In this document: positions 24,701 to 36,600 of the stretch, one piece after another | Position numbering within the stretch: the first letter of the stretch is position 1 | Layout: each line of letters starts with the position of its first letter | DNA from: Cyanoderma ruficeps | Taxonomy: Eukaryota; Chordata; Aves; Passeriformes; Timaliidae | Length of the DNA stretch: 64,000 nt | Direction: 5' to 3' | Assembly: GCA_008694505.1 (NCBI GenBank) | Contig: VZDJ01007755.1 | Coordinates: 2,247,409-2,311,408 of the forward strand | Position numbers and translations under genes: made by a program | Notes under the pieces: generated by a model | The model's input: only the letters and a program-made list of their open reading frames with translations | Database searches by the model: none | What the model was told of the DNA's origin: nothing

Positions 24701-27700
24701 AGCTATGGAATTTCTTTTGAATTTCTCAGATTGGTAGGGTCTGCTAGCAGAGTAAAAGCTCTTCTGAGCTAACAGAAAAATTGCTTGTGCTCTCTGACAA
24801 GTGATTTTTACATCCATTGCTACAGGAATGAAGCAAATATAACTTGTATTTCTTGAGCAGCACCCAAAGACAGAATATGTAATCTTCCCCAAATATCATG
24901 CCATTTCTACACTACAGCTTGTACACATTTTTGCAGTAAAAAGGTTTGCTGTACATGTGAGCTCCTCTGTCTGCCTTGCTAAAGGAAAAAGTCTTCTAAT
25001 AAAAACACAAAGATCTGTATATTTAATATAGTAAACAGATGGTCGTCTCTGATGGCAAAGCATTTTTGTTCAGTAGTTTTCAAATATGACTTTTACAGAA
25101 AGTTCCTGTCTTCAAAGGTTTGTGTTTGGGGGGGGTGCACTTTTGTAGATGAAATAGTTACCCAAAAAGCTTTACAAGCCATTGGTTCCCATTAGAAACT
25201 TACTGCTTACTCATTTTCATGGCTTGTTGCCACTTCAACATAACAATGGAATATGTGTTAACATCTTCTTTTATTTTAAATTCTTTTTTTAATGCATTTT
25301 AAGATGTACTTTCAGATTCCTGAGCCATGAAGTGTTTTTTTCCCACTTTCCAACATTATGTGTAAATGAGCATCTACTTCCTTCTTTTCCTCTACTCAGA
25401 CTAAAAAACACTACTTACAACAATATGTGTCTGTTCAATGTACTTTGTGGAACTGACAGCATGATTTCTCCACTCAGAAAAGAGAGGAATTATTTTCTAC
25501 TCCTGTAGCTCAATTGCCATTCTGTGTGTTTTGGGTTCTGTGTGTAATTCAGATGTAACAAAATCAAAGAATTAACAACAGTAATGAAGACCTCCTGCCT
25601 ATGGCTCAGTATGCTGCAATGCTTAGCAGGCTGCAATGTTTCCCCACTATTAGGTCTTTTCCATGAAATATCTTAGGCAAAAAATTTTGGTTTTCACATA
25701 TTAAATATGCAGCTAGGCAGACTCACTTCTTAATTCTAGTGCTAAGAGAGCTATTCCAGGGATGTCTACACTTCAGGTCAATAACCATGGAGCTCAGTTC
25801 TTCAGGGACCGGCCAAAACCTGAGACCTGCTCCTGCAAAACAAGCAGTTCCTCTGGAAAAACGAGGTTGGGAAATTTCACGTATCATCTGAAATTAATAC
25901 CACAACTCATTCTTATGAATAGTCCTCAAATTAGAATGTAGATTGCATAGTTTCTGGATTGCGAGAGGAGCTGCTGAGTTCTGCCATTAGGCTTGTGTGG
26001 GAAAGGCTGCTCACACACTCCTTGATGAAAACAGATGGAAAGACTTGAAAAATGGTTCAGCTTTTGTGAGTAACAGCTGTTGATTTCTCTGCTAGCCTCT
26101 TGCCTCCATCCTCAAATGTGTTGTTGAAAATGCCCTGAACCAAAGGCAGGACTAGTGAAGGGTTGCTCATGTGGGTAAATGAACAATGCCTGGAGGAAGT
26201 GAAAACCATTTATTGAAACTTCTCTAGACCATTTTGTTAGCAGTTAATTGCGAATTCTTTCTTCAGTTTTGTTCTCCAGGACTGAAATATACAGGCAATT
26301 ACTGAAATTGCTTGACAAATAAAAAAGTATGAAAAATAGGTTTGGAGGCATTTTTCAAAAATCATTTTTCAAAAAGACCAACCGAGCTCAGTTTAAAAAC
26401 CAAAATGAATTGGTGCTTACTTTCTCTTTATTTTAATAAAGAAAAAAAATTATAACTTACAGTGACCAACTTCAGAACCATTACCACTGCAGTTCTATTT
26501 GGGTAACTTGGGAACATTCTATACTTTCATTCCTTTCCTTTTTGTTGAAATAATAATGCTGCTAGTCATGGTGCACAGTCACTGTTTTAATCAAGAACTG
26601 TGCATTTTAAATATTTGTGTTCATTGTAGCCAAGAAGTCTGCAGAGTCAGTGTTTTGACCAATTAAGCTTTAATCAGGACAGAATGTTTCAATGTTAAAA
26701 TACACAAATTGCATCTGATCCGCTGGCATATGGTCCCTTTCTTGTTATAGCACTGTCCTTCTTCTTAATCTGAATGGCTCAGAGCTACAGGTTTTCATTT
26801 CTAAATGACATGAGCCTCCCATTGCCAACAGAGCTGTCACAAGAGCAGAGTGAATGCTGCCTTTATAGCCCATCAGCTGTGTACTAGCACATCTAGCAGG
26901 CAGTGCCATGCTTCTTTATTTATTTATTTGCCATCTCTCTTCTTTATTCTGTATTTGAAATTTTCTGTCACTTATGTTCCATAATGGAAAGCCACATAGG
27001 TATTGTTTTGGTACTCCAGGGAGTAGCTGGGTTGTCATAGCTTGACCCACATTGAAAGGACACAGGAATCATTGGATGTTCTGTTTGCCATGGGCTGAAA
27101 GGCAAAATTCTTCAAAACCATCCACCCACTTCATCCCCACACAGTTAAATTCACTGTACCTGTTCCGCCCTTTGCTTATGAAAGGGGCTTGCAACAAAGG
27201 TGAAAGGTAACTGATTAAGGCCAGCATAGAACCCCAATTAAGTGCAGTCACCTCAGATGCCATTTGTTTCTCAAAACTATGAATCTTTGGTGATCCCCCC
27301 ACTCATGCAAATTTCAAATCCTGTACCATAACCATAAGCAATGTCGTGAGCTCCATGTTCACCTGGCTGGCTGAATCAGTCATAAAGCCACTGGCTCTCA
27401 TTTCAGTTCTGTTTCTTGGCATTTCTGCTAGCCAGTTTTCTGCTACTATGTATTTCAGTTTACTTTCCCCTTTGTTTTCATAACATTCATATTCCCAAGT
27501 CAGATCCTATTTTATCCTTTTAGACCCAGTTGCTAATTCCTCTCGACTTAGAGGAATGCTGCTTATCTTGCCCATATTTGTGAGTATTCTAAGTTTGGTA
27601 GTGTCCTGAAATGTCCTTTAAAATGACCCTTCCTTTTATTTCTTTGTCAATACAGTACTGTACTACATCTGACCCTCAGGTCACCCTAATAGAGAATTTC

Positions 27701-27837
27701 CCCTGATTTGATGTTTTGCCGTTTAGCGTGTTCCTAACATGCAGTGCTGCGGGGGTGCGATGATGCTTTCTGGCTAGCTCTGGCACCAAGTTGCATTAAA
27801 GGGTGCAGTTCAATATGCTGAGATACCTTTATGATCC
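21736..27837. other. Unique AT-rich DNA
   Basis: No gene is recognised in 6 kb. A pentanucleotide microsatellite is listed separately. Sequence at about 25,950-26,260 is moderately complex and could be conserved noncoding DNA, but this cannot be judged from one species. Confidence 0.5.
24142..24170. repeat. (CTCCT)n pentanucleotide microsatellite with an ambiguous base
   Basis: About five units of the pentamer TCTCC. One base (24165) is an N, probably unresolved because of the repeat. Confidence 0.9.
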
Positions 27838-28270
27838 TGTGAGTCTTTGTCTTAGGCAGAAGTGTGGCAGTGGTGAGGAAGAAGAGGGGACCCTCGTGAG
27901 AGCTTCAGTTTGGGGTTTATTAAGCCCCTGCGGGACATGTACACACTCAGAAGGACCCACGAAAAGTGAGATTTCCTTCTGGTATCGAACCTTAATTATC
28001 AGGGGTGGGGAAACGGGATGGGGCAACTTGGAACCAATCCCAAGGGGGGTGGGGGTGTGACCCAGAACACAAAGGACAGACAGTAGAACAATTCAATACA
28101 TAAAAAGGGGAGGGGAGAACCCAGACCCTGCCAAATCACTCAACATCCTCGCTAGAACTTTCCAGGCATCAGGGCGGGGCTGCAGAGTGATGGACAGGAC
28201 TCTTCATAGTGATTGCTGCCAATCACTATGAATCACATAGTGAACCTGCCAATCACTGGGGCAAACCAAA
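27838..28270 (-). mobile_element. Solo LTR of an endogenous retrovirus (right limit uncertain)
   Basis: On the minus strand the element ends with a U5-like segment ..AAAGACTCACA at 27838. AATAAA lies 78 nt before that end, at 27921-27916. An AAGCTCTCACGAGGGTCCC-type stretch of the kind common in bird LTRs follows the signal. Upstream are a CCAAT/ATTGG motif (28034-28038) and AT-rich TATA candidates (about 27,990 and 28,095). No primer-binding site adjoins the U5 end and no gag/pol/env reading frame is present, so a solo LTR is likely. I could not find the matching target-site duplication. The U3 end may be near 28,160, 28,270 or as far as 28,450. Confidence 0.7.
28203..28232. repeat. Perfect inverted repeat, 13-bp arms, 4-nt loop
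   Basis: TTCATAGTGATTG (28203-28215), CTGC, then its exact reverse complement (28220-28232). Part of the right arm, in CTGCCAATCACT, recurs as a direct repeat ending near 28257. It lies in or next to the U3 region of the LTR. Confidence 0.9.
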
Positions 28271-28499
28271 AGGGTTTAACACGGGGTACACAGGACAAAC
28301 CATTGTAAAACAAAGAACAAAAGCATGCAGAAACTTGGTAAAACTCAAAATGCACCACAACACAGTGCAATATAAAGAGTCTTCAGTCCATTTGAAAGTT
28401 TTCCATTCCAAGCTAATTTGGGTTAATTTTAAGCTGTATTGGCCAACTAATAAAAAGAGCAGAAAACAGCAGAATTCTTCACATGAGCAAGTACTTACT

Positions 28500-31400
28500 T
28501 AGCAGAGTGAGTAAAATTTCCACAGTCTATTCCTCAGAGGTGATTCTTTTTCTTTCTTTTTTTTATTTCATTCATTGAATAAATAATATATATTGTTTCC
28601 AAAACCTACTTCTTTGATTTTAAAAAATTAAATTGAGGTTCTCTTTTTTCCTACTACTTTTTCCTACCCTTCTGGTATCCATCCACAACTAGAAAGAAAT
28701 TGCCAAAATGGCACAAGGATGACTTATCTGACCCTTAAGTTTCAGAATTGTTTGAATAAGCTTTTTATGGAACACATCAAAATTTTTCTTGGGACTCATC
28801 TTTGATTTATGTGTAGGCAGGTTAGAAGTCTCTGTTCTCCTCTATTACCCAGTTCTGAATAGACAAAATATTCATGCATTGCTACCTTTAAGGAGGGAGA
28901 ACAATAATTTATTACCTTCACTAAAAAGCTGAGACACATTTCATAAGATCCTAGACTAAAAATGAAAGTATAGGACACCCTCCTATAAATCATATTTTTT
29001 GCATTTAAAGTCGTTGTGGTGAAATGGACCAGAGGGAAACATAGAACAAAGCTTTGATCACTTTGATCAAGCACAGACCACCTATCAGGCTCCTGGGTGC
29101 CACTGTGCATCATGCACATTTTCAAATTTTTGTCATAATAGCTACCAGTCATTGTAGCTGAGCTAAAATAGTGGATGGTGATTAAACATGTGATTGAATC
29201 CAGACATTTTAATCATACCCCTTCTATCTATTTTTGCAAAGCAGGCTGCCTGCTTTCCCAGCAGTCCTCATGAATAGCCCAGGGATGATAATTTGCATGC
29301 TAACTGAATTCATGTACCACACTGATTGTATGGAACATCTGTTGTTGATTGTTTTGGTCCTCTGCTTTTCAAACTAATATATGAAAATGCAGAAGGTAAA
29401 AGGCAAATTATCATGCCAAGGGCAGAGAGCAATTTGTTCCTTCTCTTTTTGTTGGAACTCTATGTTGTAGCTATTGATAAATATCACTACACTCCTGCTG
29501 TCCCCCTGGACTTGCACTAAAATACTGTGCTTTAAGTTGCTGCAATTTTCCAGATGCTTTTTTTCCTTCTCAATCTAATTTTGGCATAGCTTTGGCATAA
29601 CCACATTAGATGTAGTTAGAGAAAACCCTTCCCCCATCATCTTTCCCAGCCCACATACCCACCACTGTACATCTCAAACTGACATCTCTTCTCTAGAAAG
29701 ATGTAAAGGAAGAAGGCTCCCCAGAAGCTTCTCTTGTCCCTGAAGTCTCACTTTGCTCAAATAGGAAACAATTAATCTTCTCAGGAATGAGATTTTCCAT
29801 CTTCATGGCAGAAAATTGAGACACTTCCTAATATTGTCTGAGGAAGCTGCTCCAGCATGGAGCAGGTTTCTGCCAGGATAGTTCTAAAAGAAGAGCAAGT
29901 CTCAATACAGAGAAATAAATCTGTATTTCTAGATCCAGGATACATCAGGTTTCAAAATAGTAAGTTGAATTGTATGTAAGTAAGAAAATTACTGAGAGGC
30001 TACACAACTTCAATGGTAAATCTACTTCTACCCTGCAGTCACTTATGCTACTGTCTGGAAGGAGGTTATCAAAATCACTAGAAAGGTTAGCTAGATTTTC
30101 CCAGTGTTTTTGCCTAATATGTAAGATGTAGGGTGCTTTTTTCACCACAGGAAGAAGAGACAGTATGTCTGTGAATGATGCAGCTTAGTATGTGAGCTAT
30201 CTGAATGTTTAAGTTTTCAGTCTGCACAGAAAGAAGATAAATGGCTTGAAATAACCATTGAGAAAATATTCCATTAATCCATCAGCAGCTGTTGATTCAG
30301 AGTGCAACTGGCCACAAAGATTAGTTGCATATTCAAGATTGCCATAGGAACAGCTATGGATTACATCACTCCAACTCTCTTAAAGTCTGGCTGCACTGGA
30401 TCTCACCTTCTGTACTCTCTGTGTGTGAATATTGCATTTGCCTTTGCAAATTTCCAATATGCAGGTTTATCCTGAGAAATACATCTGTGACTAACTCCCC
30501 TGGTGATTCATTCTCATGATTATTGCATGGCATCTTGGCCTTCATTTTTCTCTTTGTGCTCATTAGTCCTTCAGAAGGGCCTGTTGTGAAAGAGAAATTG
30601 TTATTGTGGCATATATGAACGTGCACGGTCTTTGTGGGAAAGCAGGGCCAGACGTCTGCAGAATCTTTCACGCTAAATCTCCAGGCATCAGAGCACACAA
30701 AGAAGAGAAAAAAACAAACAGGAAAAAGATCTAGTAAAAAAGTGCAGCTGGGCTGAAGGCAATTCAAGCAACAGTGACCTGCATGCACTACCTCGGTCAT
30801 GCCTTCACTTGCCAAAATGAGTTGATAGGCATCTTAACACTAATGAGAAATTTGGACAAAAAACTCTACTGCTCCAGAGATTGTTATACTTGATATACTT
30901 CACTAACTCTGGCATGGACTGAAAATTAATTTTCCATGGACTTTAGTGTTAACTAGAATGGTTACAAGAGTGAATGTGAAGACAGAGTAGAAAAAAAAAA
31001 CATTTAAGCCCTGTGAATCAAAATTCATTTCTAATTTACTGAAATTCACTTATTGGTATCCTGGAAATTCTTTCTAGTATTGAACTGAAGGAAAAAGGAT
31101 TTTTTAATTTTTTTTTTCTTTCAAGTGTTTTTTTTTCTCTGATCCAAATTATTAATTAAAAATTGAGAGTTTCATTTGTGTCATCTTAAAAAATACCCTA
31201 TGGTTTCAGCTGATTCCATTGTTGAGGTCTGTTTAAAGATATCAGAATGACTTCCAGGTTTCTTGCAGACTTTCAGGAAAAATAGGACTGCGTCTAAATT
31301 ACTCATGTGAAAAACATTGAAGGAAAAATATTTGTGACAAAATCTTCAGCCCTCCTTTTCATATCACAAAGAAGGGAATCGAATCAATCTCTGTCTATAC

Positions 31401-33112
31401 ATCACAATTAACTTCTATTCTAAAACTGATAAAACGAATCCACATAAATGATAGGGAAATGAGGATGATAAAATTTATGCTCAGGAAGGAAAAATATATT
31501 CATTAAAATTCAGATAATAGATGCAGTCTCCTAGCACAGAACTCAATATAAAACTCAAAATATAACATGGCAGAAGCCAAGATAGAAGTGCCAAGAAAGT
31601 TGTTTTCTCATATTCTCTCTTTTCTTGGACTTTTTTCTTTTGATATATATGACAGAGAAGAACAGCCAGACTTATGGGTTGGCACACTTTAATCTTCTCA
31701 GTTTTTCATTCTTCTCCTGAACTAACTCTAAAATAATATGCACAGTGGTAGATCCCACAATATTCAGTTTTTGTTGGGATTGTCCCACAAATCAAGGCCT
31801 CTGCTTTCCAGACAGTACCACAAGACGTAGGATTTCTGCAGCTTAAATGTCTGCTCTCTATAATCAAAACTGACTAGTGGTTGTTTGCAATGGTTTGCAC
31901 CAACTTGTTCATACTGTAGAGGCAGAGCCACAGCAAGAGCTGGAATCCCTGTTAGTTTTCCATTAAGATAGTTTGACAAGTCAAATACATTATACTGTAA
32001 ATATGCAAACAAAAGAACTTGATTCATGTGTTCTTGTGGTTGTTGGATAATTTAGTAAGGATAGCAAAAATAACTACTCTTCTACAGTCACAAACTGCGC
32101 CTGCAGAGCCAAAACTTTTTTGCCTTCAGCCTGGATCAAAAGAATGCCCCTCAGCAGCATCCCATCTTTTATTTGCTGGTGGTGTGGAATGTCAGTGGTG
32201 GAATGTCAGTGTCAGAGTCTGATGATGGGTCTGTTTGTTAACCAGCTGTGCTTCAGAGCTCCAAACAGGGTTTTGCACCCAGAAAAGCAAACTTGACATG
32301 ACGTGTGAGCTGACTATACAAAGCTCAGAAACTCACACTTTGGCCCAGATATGTAAGACTCCCCTTTTTTAAAAAAAAACAGTTCTGTTCCAGAATCACC
32401 ATTGAAGTTACTCAAGATGACTGGTTTCAGTGCTTGAGAAAAATATTTGCCCATATTTCTGCTTTGTCTAATCTTTAAAAAAAAAAAAGTATTAAAAAAA
32501 ACTATCAGACATTACTGGGAGGTTTAAGCTACCTAACATTTAGCATCTCAATGTAAGATTGGTTGCTCATAGAGTGAATGGAGAGGGGACACTGGAAACA
32601 TTTTCCCAGTGCAAGAGTTAGACAAACAGGATACTAATTTAGATCCACCAGTTAAATTCTTCCATTTAGGCAAAGGTAAAACAATCCTGTACATAAATAA
32701 GGATTGCTGTTCTGTCTACACAGGCTACTTGTGAGCTCCTTTTTCTTGTGGTGGGTTTCCCACCAGTGTGTGTAAGACTTTGGACAACACAATCATCCCT
32801 GTAAAGGTGATGTGGTGAAAGATGCTGAGAAGAGACGATTTCTGTTGGGAATCTAGCATATCGAGAATGTTAGTAATGGAGTGCTCTTGTGGAATTTTCT
32901 AGTTATGCAGATGACAGCAGCTACCGAGTATTAGTCACATCTGATCCTGAGCAAAGAGAAGGTACAAAATTCAATGATAAATTTCATCAGTTCTTTTGAT
33001 CATTGATCAGGAAACTTCAAGAGTCAGTATGCCTGAATTCATCAAACCAGTCTGATTTGTGTTTGATTATAATGTGCTGAAGCCCATGGGGTTACGTGGG
33101 TTAACTCTGGAG
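28500..33112. other. Unique AT-rich DNA
   Basis: Nothing is recognised apart from a 14-bp tandem duplication (listed separately) and A/T homopolymer runs. A minus-strand ORF of 149 codons (30366-30815) has no recognisable domain. Confidence 0.5.
32184..32211. repeat. Perfect tandem duplication, 14-bp unit
   Basis: GTGGAATGTCAGTG occurs twice head to tail. Each copy contains GGAATG, as do the repeats at 18717-18769. Confidence 0.95.
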
Positions 33113-33633
33113 TGTAGTTCAACCCCAGCTGTCCCTCAGGTTGGGGGAGAGAATTGAAAGGATAAAAGTGCAAAAATTTGTGGGTTCAGACAAAGAAAGT
33201 TAAATTGGTAAAGCAAAAGCTTTGTGTGCAAACAAAAGAAAACAAGAAATTTGCTACTTCCCATCAGCAAACAGGCATTTAGTCATTTCTAAGAAAGCAG
33301 GGCTCTATCACTTGTAATGTTTACTTGGGAAGACCATAACTGAGTTTCACCCTTTTCCTCATCTTTTCCCATCTTTTATTGCTCATATGGTGTGGGATAT
33401 GCCTTTGGTCAGTGGGGTCAGCTGTCCCAGTTGTGTCCCCTCCTGACTTCTTGCCCACCCCCATCATGCTCACTGGCAGGGCTGTGTGAGGACCAGGAAA
33501 GGTATTGAATCCATGTAAGATTTTCTCAGCAATAGCTAGAACATCTTTGCATAATCAACACTGTTTCCAGCACACAACATAGCACCATACAAACTACAAT
33601 GAAAAAAAAATTATCCTAGCCAAGACCAGTACA
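33113..33633 (-). mobile_element. Solo LTR of a widespread avian endogenous retrovirus (probably ERVL class)
   Basis: On the minus strand the element begins TGTACTGGTCTTGGCTAGGA at 33633 and ends with GGGGTTGAACTACA at 33113, giving TG..CA ends and a length of 521 bp. Internal blocks match the family as I remember it: CAACACTGTTT, GGGACACAACTGGGACAGCT, CTTCCCAAGTAA and GATGGGAAGTAGC in their reverse-complement positions. An AATAAAAG stands where intact copies have a TATA box. Flanks read TGGAG (left) and TGGCA (right), a possible diverged 5-bp target duplication. No internal retroviral sequence adjoins it, so it is a solo LTR. The class assignment is from memory. Confidence 0.85.
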
Positions 33634-36600
33634 TGGCATGATGATCAGCACAGACTGGGGACAGCATTTCTGGAGCCTCTTGTAGCCACCTCCACAAAAT
33701 TTCTATTTGAGATTTGTCCTTCTGACAAGACACCTTCCACTACAGACTCACATGAATCCCTGCAGTTTGCTCCTGCTAACTCTGAGCTCTTATGTTAGGT
33801 ATGAACCATTAGACATTATTAACACTAAACTACCCTCTGGACATTCCTGCTGAAGATAAACATATCCCACCTTTTTTATGTGGGTCAAAAACTGCAGCTG
33901 ATACAGAATAAATCCTGGGCACACTGAAGGTAGACATGGCCTAGTGTCGATTTAAGTTATATGACTATTAGACTCTTCCAATATCTCTGGCTTTTTCACA
34001 AAGCTTTTTAGATTGACTTGGCACTGTGATCCCACTATATCCTGTTTTGTGGCTATTTGCTTCCCACCTACTCTCCTTGTGCAAGGGAGCATGGAATACC
34101 TCAACCCATTTCTCTGGAGACCACACAGTGTTTCCTGCACAGAAATAATTTCAGAACTCAATAAGAGGAAGTAAGTAAGGTTTGGATGCTGGGGCAGCAG
34201 AACTGCTGATGTCAAATTTTTCAGATACCATCACTACAGTTGAAAAGGGAAAAAGGTAAGGAAACCATATCCTAACTGATTATCTCAATCGATACCCTCA
34301 ACCATTCACCCTTCTCTCACGTGCACTGTCAATGAGTCATCGCCTATCAGTTATGTGGTAACTGCATTTTTAATCTAAGTTTCCTTTTTAACCATGATCC
34401 TTCCTATTTTTTACCTTGTTTGTGAGCAAGCAATGGACTAATCTAGTCTTGTGATAATTAATGACTGATCCCCAAACTGAAATGGTTTGCATGTGCTGTG
34501 CTGCATCAGGACCCTATGAACATGTCAATCTGTACCCCTCTCTCACTTCTTACATAGCAATAAACAACTGTATGCAAAATTCAAAAAACAGAAAAAAGTA
34601 GCAGAAAAAAGATATTACTTTGCCAGAGAAAATTATCTTTATTGCCAAAAAGAGAGATTATCTTGTAATCTCCTACTCTGCCACAGAGATTCTCTTTTTT
34701 TCAAAAACAAGCAAAAAACATTAATCAAAATTTCTTTCCATTTCAGTGATGTTGAGTAGCTAAAGTTCTAGCTGTTTTTCAAAATCCATACTGTAGGAAC
34801 AGACTCCCAATAAATAACAGAGGCCAAAAGTACTCAAAATCTAGTGTTTTCCAAGGAAGAATGCAGTTTTATACACACCAGTAAAACAGCCACTGCTTAG
34901 AAATACAATAATATATTTTGGTTTAGGACTTGAGTTTTGGTGGAATGGTGCTGTGAGACTAAGCACACAACAGCATGGCTTGTACGAGGAGCAGAAGGAA
35001 GATACATTAATTACTGAACATTTTGCAAGGGGCATGCCTAAAAGCAGCTCTGGTGTAGCTCATCATCTGGTACGAAGGCTTAGTGTTCAGGACATCTGTG
35101 CTTTGCTTTCTCTTCTAAGTCCTTTTCCACAGAAGCAGCACATAACACTCCGTGTGAACAAAGCAAAGTCAGCTGATTAACATCTGTTGGTTTGACTAAA
35201 GTCATACAGACCGCAAAATTTCAGGTTCCAGTAAGACAAGCTTTCTCTTGTAACAAAGCCAGGCATTGTGTAACAAGCTGCCTTTGCTATACCTGCTCAT
35301 ATGATTTAGAATCATGTTTCACACCTGAAAAGGGGGACCCAGGCTGCCTGAACTGGTTGTGTAAATTCCCTTTTATGTCTAACCACTAAAAGATATTAGT
35401 AAGCATGCCAGCTACTGTCCTTACTACACAATACTGCAATAGAACTTTTAGACTTTGGTTTATTTTGGGCAAATGAGTACATTGGGATTGCCTTGCTGGG
35501 ATTATATGTGATATAATTGTGCTGGTAACTGCGTCACAAATGACTGCAGTCAACTTAGAGCAAATTTTGTATCAAAGTGGGTATTAAAGTGCAGATGTCA
35601 GAGAATGTAGGAGTATATAGATATCCTCTCCACACTTCAAACAGATTCTCATGTCATCAGGGATGGGTCTAGAAATTCAAAGGAGCAAAATTATGTTCTT
35701 GTCAGCGAGACTTTTGTCTGTGGTAGATGATTTTTTCCTTGACACCTAACTACCAGTTAGGTTTAGTTTTGTCACTGGTTATCTTGTACCACCACAGCAC
35801 AGGTTTAGAACAAAGACAAGGTCAAGTGTTTTACCTGAGCAACATAGGATGGCTAAACACCTGGCACATGAGTGGAAGGATCACAGCTTACTCCACAAAG
35901 TATTTCTGACACCAGGAGAAACTTTTCCTGGAAGGATATTGGTATTCTCTGAGTAAAAATTAGGTTGGCTGATGCATCTGCCTCAGAAATCTTATCACCA
36001 TACATTGTGTAGGTGTTTGCAGGATGCAGTGGGCAAAATAGGCTATCCACAGTGCTATGTTAACACAGTGCCATAATCAGCTGCATGTGGGACATACTAG
36101 GATGGCAAAATAGCCACATCAATTTTGAATCAGCATTAGATCATGTCTGCCTTCAGTTCAGTGTAAGGACATATGCTGTATCAGCTTCAGTGTTTCAGTA
36201 CAGCCCCAGTGGTACAGCCACATTTCAAACATCTGCACATACTCAGCCTCTGCTGTGCACTACATGGCTGTTAAAGTAAACAGCATATCTTAATACTAAA
36301 GGCTCTGGTGGGAGTCCAGGTGTTGGGAACAATTGGCCCATGAGAAGCAGTCTCCTCTACTTGCAGTATAGAGAAGCAGATATCACTGGTAAGTAAGAAC
36401 TTCAAGGCCCACCATCTTCTACCCAAGTGACACAGAAATGTAAAGGCTGAAATTAATATGGTAAATCCCTGGCACAGCATCAGAGATTTTACTGCTCCTT
36501 CTCTTTGCGGTGGAAGAAAAGCCAAGTCAAACACAGATATACCTTGCTGAGCAAAGCAGAGCGTCAGTGATGCAGACTGGTTGACTGATTTTTCAACTAA

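Noticed and set aside
30366..30815. 149-codon minus-strand ORF
   Set aside because: No recognisable motif, and composition resembles translated noncoding DNA.
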